In this document: one piece after another, positions 8,236 to 19,309 of the stretch | Layout of the letters: the number at the start of each line of letters is the position of its first letter | Numbering within the stretch: the stretch's first letter is position 1 | Source of the DNA: Microbacterium pygmaeum | Lineage (GTDB): Bacteria > Actinomycetota > Actinomycetes > Actinomycetales > Microbacteriaceae | DNA length: 64,000 bases | NCBI RefSeq assembly: GCF_900100885.1 | Contig: NZ_LT629692.1 | Coordinates: 496,001 to 560,000 of the forward strand | Direction of reading: 5' to 3' | Notes under the pieces: model-generated | Databases searched by the model: none | What the model was told of the DNA's origin: nothing | The model's input: only the letters and a program-made list of their open reading frames with translations | Program-made: the position numbers and the translations under genes

Positions 8236-8808
8236 TCAGACCGTGACGATGTCGACGGACTCCAGGACCACAGGCTCCAGCGGCCGGTCGCCGGCGGCGG
8301 TCGGCACGGCGCTGATCGCATCGACGACGGCCTTCGAGGCGTCATCGGCGACCTCGCCGAAGATCGTGTGCTTGCCCTGCAGCCACTCCGGGCCGCGGCC
8401 GCCCTGACCGGGGACGGTGATGAAGAACTGCGAGCCGTTGGTGCCCTCGGCCTGCCCCGTGATCGCGTTGCGGCGCAGGCCGGCATTCGCCATGGCCAGC
8501 TTGTAGGGGGCGGTGAAGGTGAGTTCGCCGTTGATCTCGTCGTTGAAGTTGTAGCCCGGACCGCCGGTGCCCTGACCGAGCGGGTCGCCGCCCTGGATCA
8601 TGAAGCCCGAGATGATGCGGTGGAACACGACGTCCTTGTACAGCGGTCCATCGCCCGGCTTGCCGGTGGCCGGGTCGGTCCACGATCCGCTGCCGTCCGA
8701 GAGGCCGATGAAGTTCTGCACCGTCCGCGGCGCGTGATCTCCGAAGAGGTTGACGACGATGTCGCCGTGGTTGGTGTGCAGTGTCGCTACCGAAGTGTGC
8801 TGAGGCAT
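8236..8808 (-). CDS. ppiA: Peptidyl-prolyl cis-trans isomerase, cyclophilin type
   Basis: 190 aa from ATG 8808. Cyclophilin core motifs are visible: VVFHRIISGFMIQGGDP, GTNGSQFFIT and KHTIFGEV. It is cytoplasmic, with no signal peptide, and speeds proline isomerisation during folding. An upstream ATG at 8817 adds three residues; the purine-rich GAGAGA is better spaced for 8808. It precedes the rhomboid gene. Length fits the short actinobacterial cyclophilins. Confidence 0.93.
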   Translation of the reverse strand: MPQHTSVATLHTNHGDIVVNLFGDHAPRTVQNFIGLSDGSGSWTDPATGKPGDGPLYKDVVFHRIISGFMIQGGDPLGQGTGGPGYNFNDEINGELTFTAPYKLAMANAGLRRNAITGQAEGTNGSQFFITVPGQGGRGPEWLQGKHTIFGEVADDASKAVVDAISAVPTAAGDRPLEPVVLESVDIVTV

Positions 8809-8903
8809 GTCAACCATTCTCTCAGAGTTCGGTGAAAGGCTTCCGCGGTCGGACGCGTCTGGCAAGATGGGGAATCTACATCCCCAGCGATAGGGAGGGC
8901 ATC

Positions 8904-9488
8904 GTGAGCCTCAACCGCAAGCGCAAGAAGGAACTCCGCAAGCTTCAGGATCAGGCGAACAGCCTGTGGGAGTCGCAGCAGGTGCTCGTCAGCGAGGCCG
9001 CGAACGTCGCCCGCGAGGCGGGTCGTCAGCTCGGCCACTTCGGCCGTGAGCAGGTCGTACCCGGCGTGAAGGACGGCTACGGCAGCTATGTCGCGCCCTA
9101 CCTCGACAAGGGCGTGCAGTTCTCCAAGCAGGTGCTGAGCGACAAGGTGGTTCCCACGGCGGGTGCTGTCGTCGGTTCCGCGTTGTCCGTGTGGGATGCC
9201 GCGAACGACACGCGTTCGCGTCTGGCATCCGGTCGCGGCTTCGCGCTGCCGGACGCGGCCACCTACGCCAAGAAGGCCGACAAGTACGGCAAGCAGGCGA
9301 CCAAGCAGCTGGCATCGCGCCTTTCGGTGCTGGAGCCCGCGAAGAAGAGCATCGGCGCCGGCGGTGTCATCGCGATCATCCTGGGCGTGGTCGCCGCGGT
9401 CGGCGTCGCGTATGCCGCATGGCAGACGCTGCGAGCCGACGACGAGCTCTGGGTCGCGGACGACCCGCTGCGCGCACCCGACGAGTGA
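8904..9488 (+). CDS. Conserved membrane-anchored protein of unknown function
   Basis: 194 aa. Start is GTG 8904, eight bases after AGGGAGG (a good ribosome binding site). The N-terminus is very basic (SLNRKRKKELRKLQD), the middle is helical and Ala/Lys-rich, and one membrane helix lies near the C-terminus (about 151-173), followed by an acidic tail. It resembles uncharacterised proteins seen next to rhomboid/cyclophilin genes in Microbacteriaceae, but I cannot assign a function. Its stop overlaps the next gene's GTG by four bases (GTGA). Confidence 0.82.
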   Translation: MSLNRKRKKELRKLQDQANSLWESQQVLVSEAANVAREAGRQLGHFGREQVVPGVKDGYGSYVAPYLDKGVQFSKQVLSDKVVPTAGAVVGSALSVWDAANDTRSRLASGRGFALPDAATYAKKADKYGKQATKQLASRLSVLEPAKKSIGAGGVIAIILGVVAAVGVAYAAWQTLRADDELWVADDPLRAPDE

Positions 9489-9966
9489 CCCTGGAGGGCG
9501 ACCCGACGTCTCGCGTCCGCGAGGCGGCCTCGGCGCGTGCGCTTCCCGTCGAGATCCGCGAGCGTCCCGCGGCCGGGAGCCTGGCGGAGGCAGCCGACCT
9601 CCTGGGCATCCCCGCCGCCGGGATAGTGAAGACGCTGGTGGTCAAACGCAGCGATGACACATATCTGTTCGCGCTGATACCCGGTGATCGATCGATCTCG
9701 TGGCCGAAGCTCCGGGCGATCGTGGGTGTCAACAAGCTCCAGCTGCCCGATCCCGAACGGGCTTTCGCCGCGACGGGATACGAACGAGGCACGATCGTGC
9801 CGATCGGCAGCACCCACGACTGGCCGGTGTACGCCGACGAGTCGATCGTTGACAGCGCATCGCGATGGGCGCCGGCGTGCACGGCTTCAGCCTCTTCGTC
9901 GATGCCGATGCGCTCATCGAGGCCTACGGTGCGACGGTCGCCGACATCTCGCAGCCGGCCGGCTGA
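9485..9966 (+). pseudogene. YbaK/EbsC-family aminoacyl-tRNA deacylase, frameshifted
   Basis: From GTG 9485 one frame encodes a YbaK-type domain (PVEIRERPAAGSLAEAADLLG, IVKTLVVK, YLFALIPGDRSISW) up to VYADESIVD. At about 9853 the frame is lost. A second frame (phase of 9856) then gives RIAMGAGVHGFSLFVDADAL to a TGA at 9964-9966, exactly the expected end of the family. Adding one base between 9853 and 9854 restores the full gene of about 160 aa. YbaK proteins clear mischarged tRNA. It could be a young pseudogene or a sequencing error; it overlaps the previous gene by GTGA, so it was once co-translated. Confidence 0.8.
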
Positions 9967-9970
9967 TCCC

Positions 9971-10396
9971 TCAGGCGTCGTCGGCCATCTTCAGGGCGAT
10001 GTCGACGAGCTTCACGCGCTGCAGTGTGCGCAGGCTCGAGCGCGGGAACCACTCGGCTCGGTCGGTCGATCCGTCCGTCTCGTTGCGCAGTCGTCCTCCG
10101 GTCACCCGCGCGCGGTAGACGATCCGCAGCGCGTGCAGGGGCTCTGTCGCATCGACCGCGAGGCGCCGGCCGGCTGGGATCACCCTCGAGTGGATGCCGA
10201 GCAGACCCTCGAGGACGACCCGATACCCGGTTTCCTCGTGCACCTCGCGTCGAGCCGCGTGTTCGGGGTCCTCACCCGCCTCCAGCCCTCCGCCGGGGAG
10301 CGTCCAGGCAGCGCGGCGTCCCTCGTTCCAATGGGCGAGCAGCACGCGGTCGTCCGCATCGACGATGACGGCGTAGGCCGCGACCCGCGTATCCAT
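9971..10396 (-). CDS. Nudix hydrolase
   Basis: 141 aa. The Nudix box is complete: GGGLEAGEDPEHAARREVHE followed by ETGY, with the conserved Arg-Glu and Glu-Glu pairs that bind magnesium. These enzymes hydrolyse nucleoside diphosphate derivatives; the substrate cannot be predicted here. The start ATG is at 10396. It converges on the YbaK-type gene with 4 nt between them. Confidence 0.9.
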   Translation of the reverse strand: MDTRVAAYAVIVDADDRVLLAHWNEGRRAAWTLPGGGLEAGEDPEHAARREVHEETGYRVVLEGLLGIHSRVIPAGRRLAVDATEPLHALRIVYRARVTGGRLRNETDGSTDRAEWFPRSSLRTLQRVKLVDIALKMADDA

Positions 10397-10531
10397 TCCT
10401 CGACTCTAGCCAGTCGCACGGTTCGCCCCCGCTCGCCGGAGCGGCGGTGTACAGCCGACCCGCACCAGGTGGTACCGAAGACCACTGTGGAGAGACGGAC
10501 GAGTGCAGCGAATTCCTCGGAATTCGGGATG

Positions 10532-10604
10532 TGGAGCCTAGGAGAATCGAACTCCTGACATCCTGCTTGCAAAGCAGGCACTCTACCAACTGAGTTAAGG
10601 CCCC
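10532..10604 (-). tRNA. tRNA-Ala (anticodon TGC)
   Basis: The minus strand folds into a cloverleaf: acceptor GGGGCCT paired with AGGCTCC, anticodon loop TTTGCAA within a CTGC/GCAG stem, and T-arm GTTCGAT. The G3:U70 wobble pair that marks alanine tRNAs is present. CCA is not encoded. It lies 14 bp downstream of tRNA-Ile. Confidence 0.95.
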
Positions 10605-10618
10605 CGGGGAATGGGATG

Positions 10619-10692
10619 TGGGGCTACCAGGACTTGAACCTGGGACCTCTTCATTATCAGTGAAGCGCTCTAACCGCCTGAGCTATAGCCCC
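10619..10692 (-). tRNA. tRNA-Ile (anticodon GAT)
   Basis: Acceptor GGGGCTA pairs with TAGCCCC. The anticodon loop CTGATAA lies in a CTTCA/TGAAG stem, and the T-loop is GTTCAAG. CCA is not encoded. The Ile-Ala tRNA pair downstream of gyrA is a common actinobacterial arrangement. Confidence 0.95.
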
Positions 10693-10781
10693 GCTGCGAC
10701 GACGCGAGCGTCGTCAACCTCCAAGACTTTACCCGAATCGCGGGCATTCCCGAAATCGACGGAGGGATGCTGCACCACCGT

Positions 10782-11182
10782 CTAGTTGCTGGTGAAACCG
10801 ACCAGCAGACCACCGGTGACCTTGACGGCCAGGTTGTAGATGCCGGCCATGACGGCGCCGAGCACCGTGATCACGATCAGGTTCAGAATCGCCACGACCG
10901 CGGCGAAGGCCATGACCTGCGGGAGACCGACGAACGCCTCGATGGAGACGCCGCCGTCGGAGAAGCTCTGGAAGAATTCGTCCACCTTGGTGATGAGACC
11001 GGTGGTCTGCACAACCAGGAACACCAGGAAGAAGCTCACGACCGTGACGATCGCGACCGCGACCGCGGCCAGGAACGAGAGCTTCACGGCCGACCAGAAG
11101 TCGACGTAGACCAGACGGAGGCGAACCTGCTTCGCGGAGGTCTTATGGCTGGATTTCTTGGCGAGCTTGTCGGCTACCGTAC

Positions 11183-11186
<4 letters not shown>
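10782..11186 (-). CDS. DUF3566 membrane protein
   Basis: 134 aa. A basic N-terminus is followed by the VRLRLVYVDFWSAVKLSF motif of DUF3566 and two main membrane helices (about 33-62 and 91-120). The family is found directly after gyrA in many actinobacteria, including mycobacteria; a cell-envelope role is suspected but not established. The ATG overlaps the gyrA TGA by four bases (ATGA), so translation is coupled to gyrase. Confidence 0.92.
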
Positions 11187-13795
<2,609 letters not shown>

Positions 13796-13803
13796 TGTCT
13801 TTT

Positions 13804-13827
13804 GGTCCCTGAGCCTGTCGAAGGGTC
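13804..13827. repeat. Interspersed palindromic repeat between gyrB and gyrA
   Basis: A 24-bp imperfect palindrome beginning GGTCCCTGAGCC and ending GAAGGGTC. A relative with 19 of 24 matching bases lies at 5293-5316 over the trpG C-terminus. Similar short repeats are widespread in intergenic DNA of this group. Confidence 0.5.
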
Positions 13828-13847
13828 GTGATCAGTCGATCCGAAGA

Positions 13848-15923
13848 TCAGATGTCGAGGAAACGGACGTCCTTGGCGTTGCGTTGGATGAAGCCGCGAC
13901 GCGATTCGACGTCCTCGCCCATCAGGATCGTGAAGATCTCATCGGCGGCGGCCGCGTCGTCGATGGTGACCTGACGCAGCGTCCGCGTCTCCGGGTCCAT
14001 CGTCGTCTCCCACAGTTCCTTGTCGTTCATCTCGCCCAGACCCTTGTAGCGCTGGATGCCGTTGTCCTTCGGGATCCGCTTGCCCTGGGCGACGCCCTCC
14101 ACCAGCAGCGCGTCGCGCTCCCGGTCGCTGTAGACGTACTCGTGCGGTGCGTTGGACCACTTGAGCCGGAACAGCGGCGGCTGGGCGAGGTAGACGAAGC
14201 CGGCCTCGATGAGTCCTCGCATATAGCGGAACAGCAGCGTGAGCAGGAGCGTCGTGATGTGCTGGCCGTCGACGTCGGCGTCGGCCATCAGGACGATCTT
14301 GTGATACCTGGCCTTGTCGATGTCGAACTCTTCGCCGATCCCGGTGCCGAAGGCCTGGATCATCGCCTGCACTTCCTTGTTGCCGAGGGCCCGATCCAGA
14401 CGCGCGCGCTCGACGTTCAGGATCTTTCCGCGCAGCGCCAGGATCGCCTGGGTGTGCGGGTCTCGACCCTGCACGGCCGAACCGCCGGCCGAGTCACCCT
14501 CGACGAGGAAGATCTCGCTGATCGAGGGGTCTTTGCTCGTGCAGTCCTTGAGCTTGTCGGGCATGGCCGCGCTCTCGAACACGCTCTTACGTCGCGCGGT
14601 CTCACGCGCTTTGCGGGCGGCCAATCGCGCGGTCGCCGCATCGATCGCCTTTCGGATGATGTTCTTGGCCTGCGCGGGGTTCCGATCCAGCCAGTCGCCC
14701 AGGCGGTCGCCGACCACCTTCTGCACGAAGGCCTTCGCCTCTGTGTTGCCGAGCTTGGTCTTGGTCTGACCCTCGAACTGCGGCTCGGAGAGCTTGACGG
14801 AGATGACCGCGGTGAGACCTTCGCGCACGTCGTCGCCGGAGAGGTTCTCGTCCTTCTCCTTGAGCAGGTTGTTGGCGCGGGCGTACTTGTTGACCAGCGT
14901 GGTCAGCGCCGCACGGAATCCCTCCTCGTGCGTTCCGCCCTCGTGGGTGTTGATCGTGTTGGCGTAGGTGAAGACGTTCTCGGTGTAGCTCGTCGTCCAC
15001 TGCATCGCCACTTCCAGGGCGATCTTGCGATCGGTGTCCTCGGATTCGAAGTCGATGATCTCCTCGTTGACGTGGTCGGCCTTGCGGACCCGGTTCAGGT
15101 ATTCGACGTAGTCGACGAGTCCTCGTTCGTAGAGGAAGCTGTCGTTCGGCTGCTGCAGGACGACCTCGCCCGGCTGCACCTCTTCTTCGTAGGCCGCTCC
15201 AGGCCGTTCGTCGACGAGGTCGATCCGAAGGCCCTTGTTCAGGAACGCCATCTGCTGGAAGCGGTTGCGCAGGGTGTCGTAGTCGAAGTCGACGGTCTCG
15301 AAGATGGATGCGTCGGGCCAGAAGGTGATGGTCGTGCCCGTCTTCGAGCTCTCCTCGGCACGCTCCAGCGGGGCCTGCGGAACCCCGCCGTCACGATAGG
15401 ACTGCCGCCAGACGTATCCCTGGCGGTGCACCTCGACCTCGAGCCGTGTCGAGAGTGCGTTCACCACCGAGGAGCCGACGCCGTGCAGACCACCTGAGAC
15501 CGCGTAGCCGCCGCCACCGAACTTGCCACCCGCGTGCAGCACGGTCAGCACGACCTCGACGGTCGACTTGCCTTCCGCCTTGTGGATGTCCACGGGGATG
15601 CCGCGACCGTTGTCCACGCAGCGGACCCCGCCATCGGGAAGGATCGTGACGAGGATCGTGTCGCAGTACCCGGCGAGGGCCTCGTCGACGGAGTTGTCGA
15701 CGATCTCCTGCACGAGGTGGTGCAGGCCGCGGGGACCGGTGGACCCGATGTACATGCCGGGACGCTTGCGAACCGCTTCCAGGCCCTCGAGGACCTGGAT
15801 CTCGTCGGCCCCGTATGCCGCGTGAGTCCGTTCTTGTTCTGGCTGATCGGTCTGCTCGGGCAGGTTTTCGGGGTTCTCTGACGTCATGTTCTCGGCGCGC
15901 TCCACATCATCATTCGGGGCCAC
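13848..15923 (-). CDS. gyrB: DNA gyrase subunit B
   Basis: 691 aa from GTG 15923. The GHKL ATPase domain has EIVDNSVDEALAG, DNGRGIPVD and GGLHGVGSSVVNALS. The TOPRIM domain has EGDSAGGSA and DADVDGQHI. GyrB binds and hydrolyses ATP and joins GyrA to supercoil DNA. An internal ATG at 15887 would give 679 aa; the twelve extra residues are not conserved, so the start is uncertain. A TAGACT box lies just upstream of GTG 15923. It is part of the leftward origin block dnaA-dnaN-recF-dciA-gyrB-gyrA. Confidence 0.97.
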   Translation of the reverse strand: MAPNDDVERAENMTSENPENLPEQTDQPEQERTHAAYGADEIQVLEGLEAVRKRPGMYIGSTGPRGLHHLVQEIVDNSVDEALAGYCDTILVTILPDGGVRCVDNGRGIPVDIHKAEGKSTVEVVLTVLHAGGKFGGGGYAVSGGLHGVGSSVVNALSTRLEVEVHRQGYVWRQSYRDGGVPQAPLERAEESSKTGTTITFWPDASIFETVDFDYDTLRNRFQQMAFLNKGLRIDLVDERPGAAYEEEVQPGEVVLQQPNDSFLYERGLVDYVEYLNRVRKADHVNEEIIDFESEDTDRKIALEVAMQWTTSYTENVFTYANTINTHEGGTHEEGFRAALTTLVNKYARANNLLKEKDENLSGDDVREGLTAVISVKLSEPQFEGQTKTKLGNTEAKAFVQKVVGDRLGDWLDRNPAQAKNIIRKAIDAATARLAARKARETARRKSVFESAAMPDKLKDCTSKDPSISEIFLVEGDSAGGSAVQGRDPHTQAILALRGKILNVERARLDRALGNKEVQAMIQAFGTGIGEEFDIDKARYHKIVLMADADVDGQHITTLLLTLLFRYMRGLIEAGFVYLAQPPLFRLKWSNAPHEYVYSDRERDALLVEGVAQGKRIPKDNGIQRYKGLGEMNDKELWETTMDPETRTLRQVTIDDAAAADEIFTILMGEDVESRRGFIQRNAKDVRFLDI

Positions 15924-16009
15924 CTCAGTCTACCAAGGAACGGGCCTCCGTGCCGTCATGTACGCCCCTGTGGCGGCCTGAATGTCCCTCGGATAGGCCG
16001 GGAGGTATC

Positions 16010-16519
16010 TCAGCCGTAGGTATCGCGCGGACCACGCCCTGGAATGGCTCTGGGACCCCATTTCCAGGAGGGGACGTCTGGCCCGATGAAGCGGATGCCT
16101 TCGACACCGGCTTCCGGGTACCGTCGCACGATCTCGGAGAGGATCTGCGACCGCATCAGCTGCAGCTGTTTCGCCCACGCCGTGGAGTCCGCCTGAACCG
16201 TCAGTGTGCCCTCGGTGAATGCCACCGGCTGGGTGTGCTGGGCGGTGTCGGCGCCGGCCACTTCCGCCCAGGTCCGCACCACGTCTTCACGTGCGAGCTG
16301 CGAGTCCCAGCCCGCCTCGCGCGTGAGGTCGGCCAGCACGTCCCCGACGCCTTTCGGATCACGGCCCGGCGTGAACGGTGCGTTCTCGTCGTCCTCATAC
16401 CGCCGTCGGCGCTTGCGGTAGGTCCGCGCGGACGGCTCGAGGCCGCGCAGCCGGAGGTAGGTCGCGACCGTCTCGGGCAGGATCTCGTCTGGTGTCTGCG
16501 GCGCGCCGGGATCAGGCAT
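16010..16519 (-). CDS. dciA: DciA family protein (DUF721), replicative helicase loader
   Basis: 169 aa from ATG 16519. The C-terminal DUF721 domain is visible from about residue 60 (WAEVAGADTAQHTQPV, TLTVQADSTAWAKQLQLM, IRFIGPDVP). DciA recruits DnaB to the origin in bacteria lacking DnaC, and dnaB is present in this window (58174-59556). The start overlaps the recF stop by eight bases, so expression is coupled. The basic RKRRRRYED segment near residue 35-45 may bind DNA. Confidence 0.9.
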   Translation of the reverse strand: MPDPGAPQTPDEILPETVATYLRLRGLEPSARTYRKRRRRYEDDENAPFTPGRDPKGVGDVLADLTREAGWDSQLAREDVVRTWAEVAGADTAQHTQPVAFTEGTLTVQADSTAWAKQLQLMRSQILSEIVRRYPEAGVEGIRFIGPDVPSWKWGPRAIPGRGPRDTYG

Positions 16520-17669
16520 CCGTCGCCTCCAGGATGCGACCGGCATCGACCCGGACGACCCGTGCGCGCAAGTCCGCAGGGACATCCTCTTCGACGGCAG
16601 CGGTCACGATGACCTGCTCATAGCCTCCGGCGAGCCCCGCCAGCCGCGCACGGCGATCGGCGTCGAGCTCGGCGAACACGTCGTCCAGGATCAGCACCGG
16701 ATCCCCCAGGCGGGATTCGGCGCGCAGAAGCTGCGCGGATGCCAGCCGCAGCGCGAGCGCCACCGACCAGGATTCGCCGTGCGAGGCGTAGCCCTTCACC
16801 GGCAGGCCGCGCACGCGCAGGACCAGATCATCGCGGTGCGGACCCACCAGGGTGAGACCGCGCTCCAGCTCGGCCGACCGCCGATCCTGCAGCGCGGATC
16901 GGAAGAGCTCCTCGATCGCCGTGTCCTGTGCGGTTCCCGCTCCGCCGGCAGCGTCCTCTTCGGGGTCACCTCCCGCGATCGACAGGGCCCACTCGAGCTG
17001 CGGTCGGTGGTCCGCGCCCGCGATGGCGGTGTACGCCTCGGCGAGTGGACCCTGCAGGTCTGCCGCGAGCGCCAGGCGGGCCCGGATCAGTTCCGAGCCC
17101 AGCGCGACCAGCTTGTCGTCCCAGACATCCAGCGTCGTCAGGCTCTCGCCGCGAAGTCCCCGCGCCCGGGCGGACTTCAACAGCGCGGTGCGCTGCTTCA
17201 GGACCCGGTCGTAGTCGCCGAGCACACCTGCCAGCCGCGGCGCACGCTGGACGAGCAGCTGATCGGCGAAACGCCGTCGCGACGAGGGATCCCCCCGCAC
17301 GATCTGCAGATCCTCGGGGGCGAAGAGCACGACCTGCGCGTACCGCGGCAGCTCACTCGTCTTGACGGCGGCACCGTTGATGCGCGCCTTATTGGCTCCA
17401 GCGCGATTGATCTGCGCTTCCAAGAGCACCGTGCGCTCGCCGTGCGCCAGTCGCGCGCGGATGATCGCGGCGTCCGCGCCGTCACGCACCATCGGCGCAT
17501 CGGCGGAGACCCGATGAGAGCCGAGTGTGGCGAGGAACCCGATCGCCTCGGCAAGATTCGTCTTGCCCTGACCGTTGCGGCCGACGAACACGTTCGGGCC
17601 GGGACCCAGCGACACGTCGGCGACCGCATAATTGCGGAAGTCGACGAGGCCCAGCTGCTCCACGATCAC
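16512..17669 (-). CDS. recF: DNA replication and repair protein RecF
   Basis: 385 aa. Walker A is GRNGQGKTNLAEAI (about 32-45). The C-terminal ABC-type signature lies in the YASHGESWSVALALRLA region and Walker B is DPVLILDDVFAELD. RecF loads RecA at gaps with RecO and RecR. It lies 38 bp downstream of dnaN and overlaps dciA, which is the standard origin order. Confidence 0.97.
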   Translation of the reverse strand: MIVEQLGLVDFRNYAVADVSLGPGPNVFVGRNGQGKTNLAEAIGFLATLGSHRVSADAPMVRDGADAAIIRARLAHGERTVLLEAQINRAGANKARINGAAVKTSELPRYAQVVLFAPEDLQIVRGDPSSRRRFADQLLVQRAPRLAGVLGDYDRVLKQRTALLKSARARGLRGESLTTLDVWDDKLVALGSELIRARLALAADLQGPLAEAYTAIAGADHRPQLEWALSIAGGDPEEDAAGGAGTAQDTAIEELFRSALQDRRSAELERGLTLVGPHRDDLVLRVRGLPVKGYASHGESWSVALALRLASAQLLRAESRLGDPVLILDDVFAELDADRRARLAGLAGGYEQVIVTAAVEEDVPADLRARVVRVDAGRILEATDA

Positions 17670-17707
17670 TGGGCAACCCTACTTGGGGCGCTCGACACCC
17701 GCCGCTG

Positions 17708-18859
17708 CTACCTCAGCAGCAGGTTCGGCTGCAGCAGGTACTTGAAGGTTTCGGCGCCGTCCTTATCGACCGAGGTCTGCGGGGTGATGAGCACCGGGCT
17801 CAGCTTGTTCGCGTTGTCACTCGAGGTGAACGTGATCCGCACGAACTCGCTCTTGACCGCGCCGAGCGATTCGAGGAGGTACTGCGGGTTCAGGCCGAGC
17901 GTCACGTCCTGGCCGAGCAGGTGCGAATCGACGGACTCGGACGCGCGCGCCTGTTCGGTTCCGGACGCGTCCATCGACACGCTGTCGGTGGTGAAGGTGA
18001 AGCGCAACGGCGCGGAACGGTCCAAGACGAGCGAGACGCGGCGTACGGCCTCGGCCAGTTCAGCGGTGTTGACGACCGCATAGTGGTCGGTCGTCTCGGG
18101 GAACAGCCGGCGCACGGGCGGGAAGTTGCCCTTGATCAGCAGCGACGTGACGGTCTTGTTGCCGGCGGTGAAGGCGATGATCTCGCGGTCGCCCGAGCCG
18201 GAGAAGGCGATCGAGATGTCGGATCCGTGCGCGAAGGTCTTGCCGACCTCCGTGAGCGTCCGGGCAGGGACGAGAGCCGTGGTGGCCTCATCGGATGCCG
18301 CGGCACCGCCGTCCCACGGGATCTCGCGGAGCGCGACACGGTAGCGGTCGGTGGCGACCAAGCTCAGCTGCGTGCCCGACACCTCGAGCTGCACGCCGGT
18401 GAGCACCGGAGTGACATCGTCGCGCGAGGCGGCGAAGGCGACCTGCGCGATGGCGGTCGCGAAATCCTCGGCAGGTACGAGCCCGGTGTCCCCGGTGACC
18501 TCGGGGATCGCCGGGTACTCCTGCACCGGCATCGATGACAGGGTGAACCGCGCCGAACCGCAGGTGAGCACGATCCCGCCGTCCTCGTCGACCTCGATCT
18601 GGATCGGGGCATTCGGCAGCCGGCTGGCGATCTCGGAGAGCAGGCGTCCATGGACCAGGATCGTGCCCGGCTCGTCGACCGTCGCGTCGATGGTCGTGCG
18701 AGCGGATGCTTCGTAGTCGAAGGCCGCGAGCGAGAGGCCGCTCTCGGATGCCTCGATGAGCACACCGGCCAGAATCGGCTGTGGATTGCGCTGCGGAAGG
18801 AGCTTGACGACGAACGACACGGCTTCGCTGAATACATCGCGATTCACGTGGAACTTCAC
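17708..18859 (-). CDS. dnaN: DNA polymerase III sliding clamp (beta subunit)
   Basis: 383 aa in three repeated clamp domains. It starts MKFHVNRDVFSEAVSFV and ends LSPVLITPQ followed by a C-terminal region ending in the peptide-binding pocket area. The ring tethers polymerase to DNA. It is immediately downstream of the dnaA-dnaN gap that holds the putative oriC. The codons for FHV at the start form a degenerate parS-like sequence (18840-18855, 13 of 16 matches), probably by chance. Confidence 0.97.
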   Translation of the reverse strand: MKFHVNRDVFSEAVSFVVKLLPQRNPQPILAGVLIEASESGLSLAAFDYEASARTTIDATVDEPGTILVHGRLLSEIASRLPNAPIQIEVDEDGGIVLTCGSARFTLSSMPVQEYPAIPEVTGDTGLVPAEDFATAIAQVAFAASRDDVTPVLTGVQLEVSGTQLSLVATDRYRVALREIPWDGGAAASDEATTALVPARTLTEVGKTFAHGSDISIAFSGSGDREIIAFTAGNKTVTSLLIKGNFPPVRRLFPETTDHYAVVNTAELAEAVRRVSLVLDRSAPLRFTFTTDSVSMDASGTEQARASESVDSHLLGQDVTLGLNPQYLLESLGAVKSEFVRITFTSSDNANKLSPVLITPQTSVDKDGAETFKYLLQPNLLLR

Positions 18860-19309
18860 TGGCGCTCCCTCGACATCCTGTTGGGCTCTCCCATGCTAGT
18901 GCCCAGCACGTGGCACTCCCCAAGGCCGCGGTCGCAGACCGGCCCGCACCGTCGAGGTGATCGAACCGGATTCATCAAGAGAGTTAAGTGTCATCTTCTT
19001 AACCGCTGTGGAAACTGTGGACAAACGGCGGGATGCGTGCGGGGACATGGGAACTACACGCGTGGAAGATGTGGACGGGCTGGGCAGTGTCATTCGCCTG
19101 AGGCCGTGGCATCGGATTCGAGCGCCGTCTTCCTCCACAGGGCCGAGCCGATCGCCCACACCGTTTCCGCAGGCTGGCGGAGTTATCCACAGGTTTTCCA
19201 CACTGTGCAGAACGTGATATTGGCGCGACGACGCGTGCCTGTCAAGGATGACTTGCGGCATATTTCGTCCGGCGTCCATGCGTTCGGACGCATCGTCGGC
19301 GACGCGGGG
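18860..19309. other. oriC: Putative chromosomal origin of replication (oriC)
   Basis: 450 bp between dnaN and dnaA without a gene. Boxes close to TTATCCACA occur at 19183-19191 (perfect), 19194-19202 (TTTTCCACA), 19204-19212 (TGTGCAGAA), 19016-19024 (TGTGGACAA), 19007-19015, 19070-19078 and 19131-19139 (weaker). An AT-richer patch (18980-19003) could be an unwinding element. The location and box density match actinobacterial oriC. The region must also carry the dnaN promoter. Confidence 0.8.

Noticed and set aside
9967..10558. Continuation of the YbaK frame to 10558
   Set aside because: After 9853 the frame loses all family similarity and runs antisense through the Nudix gene and into the tRNA-Ala gene.
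18840..18855. parS-like sequence at the dnaN start
   Set aside because: Only 13 of 16 positions match and the bases encode the conserved FHV start of the clamp.
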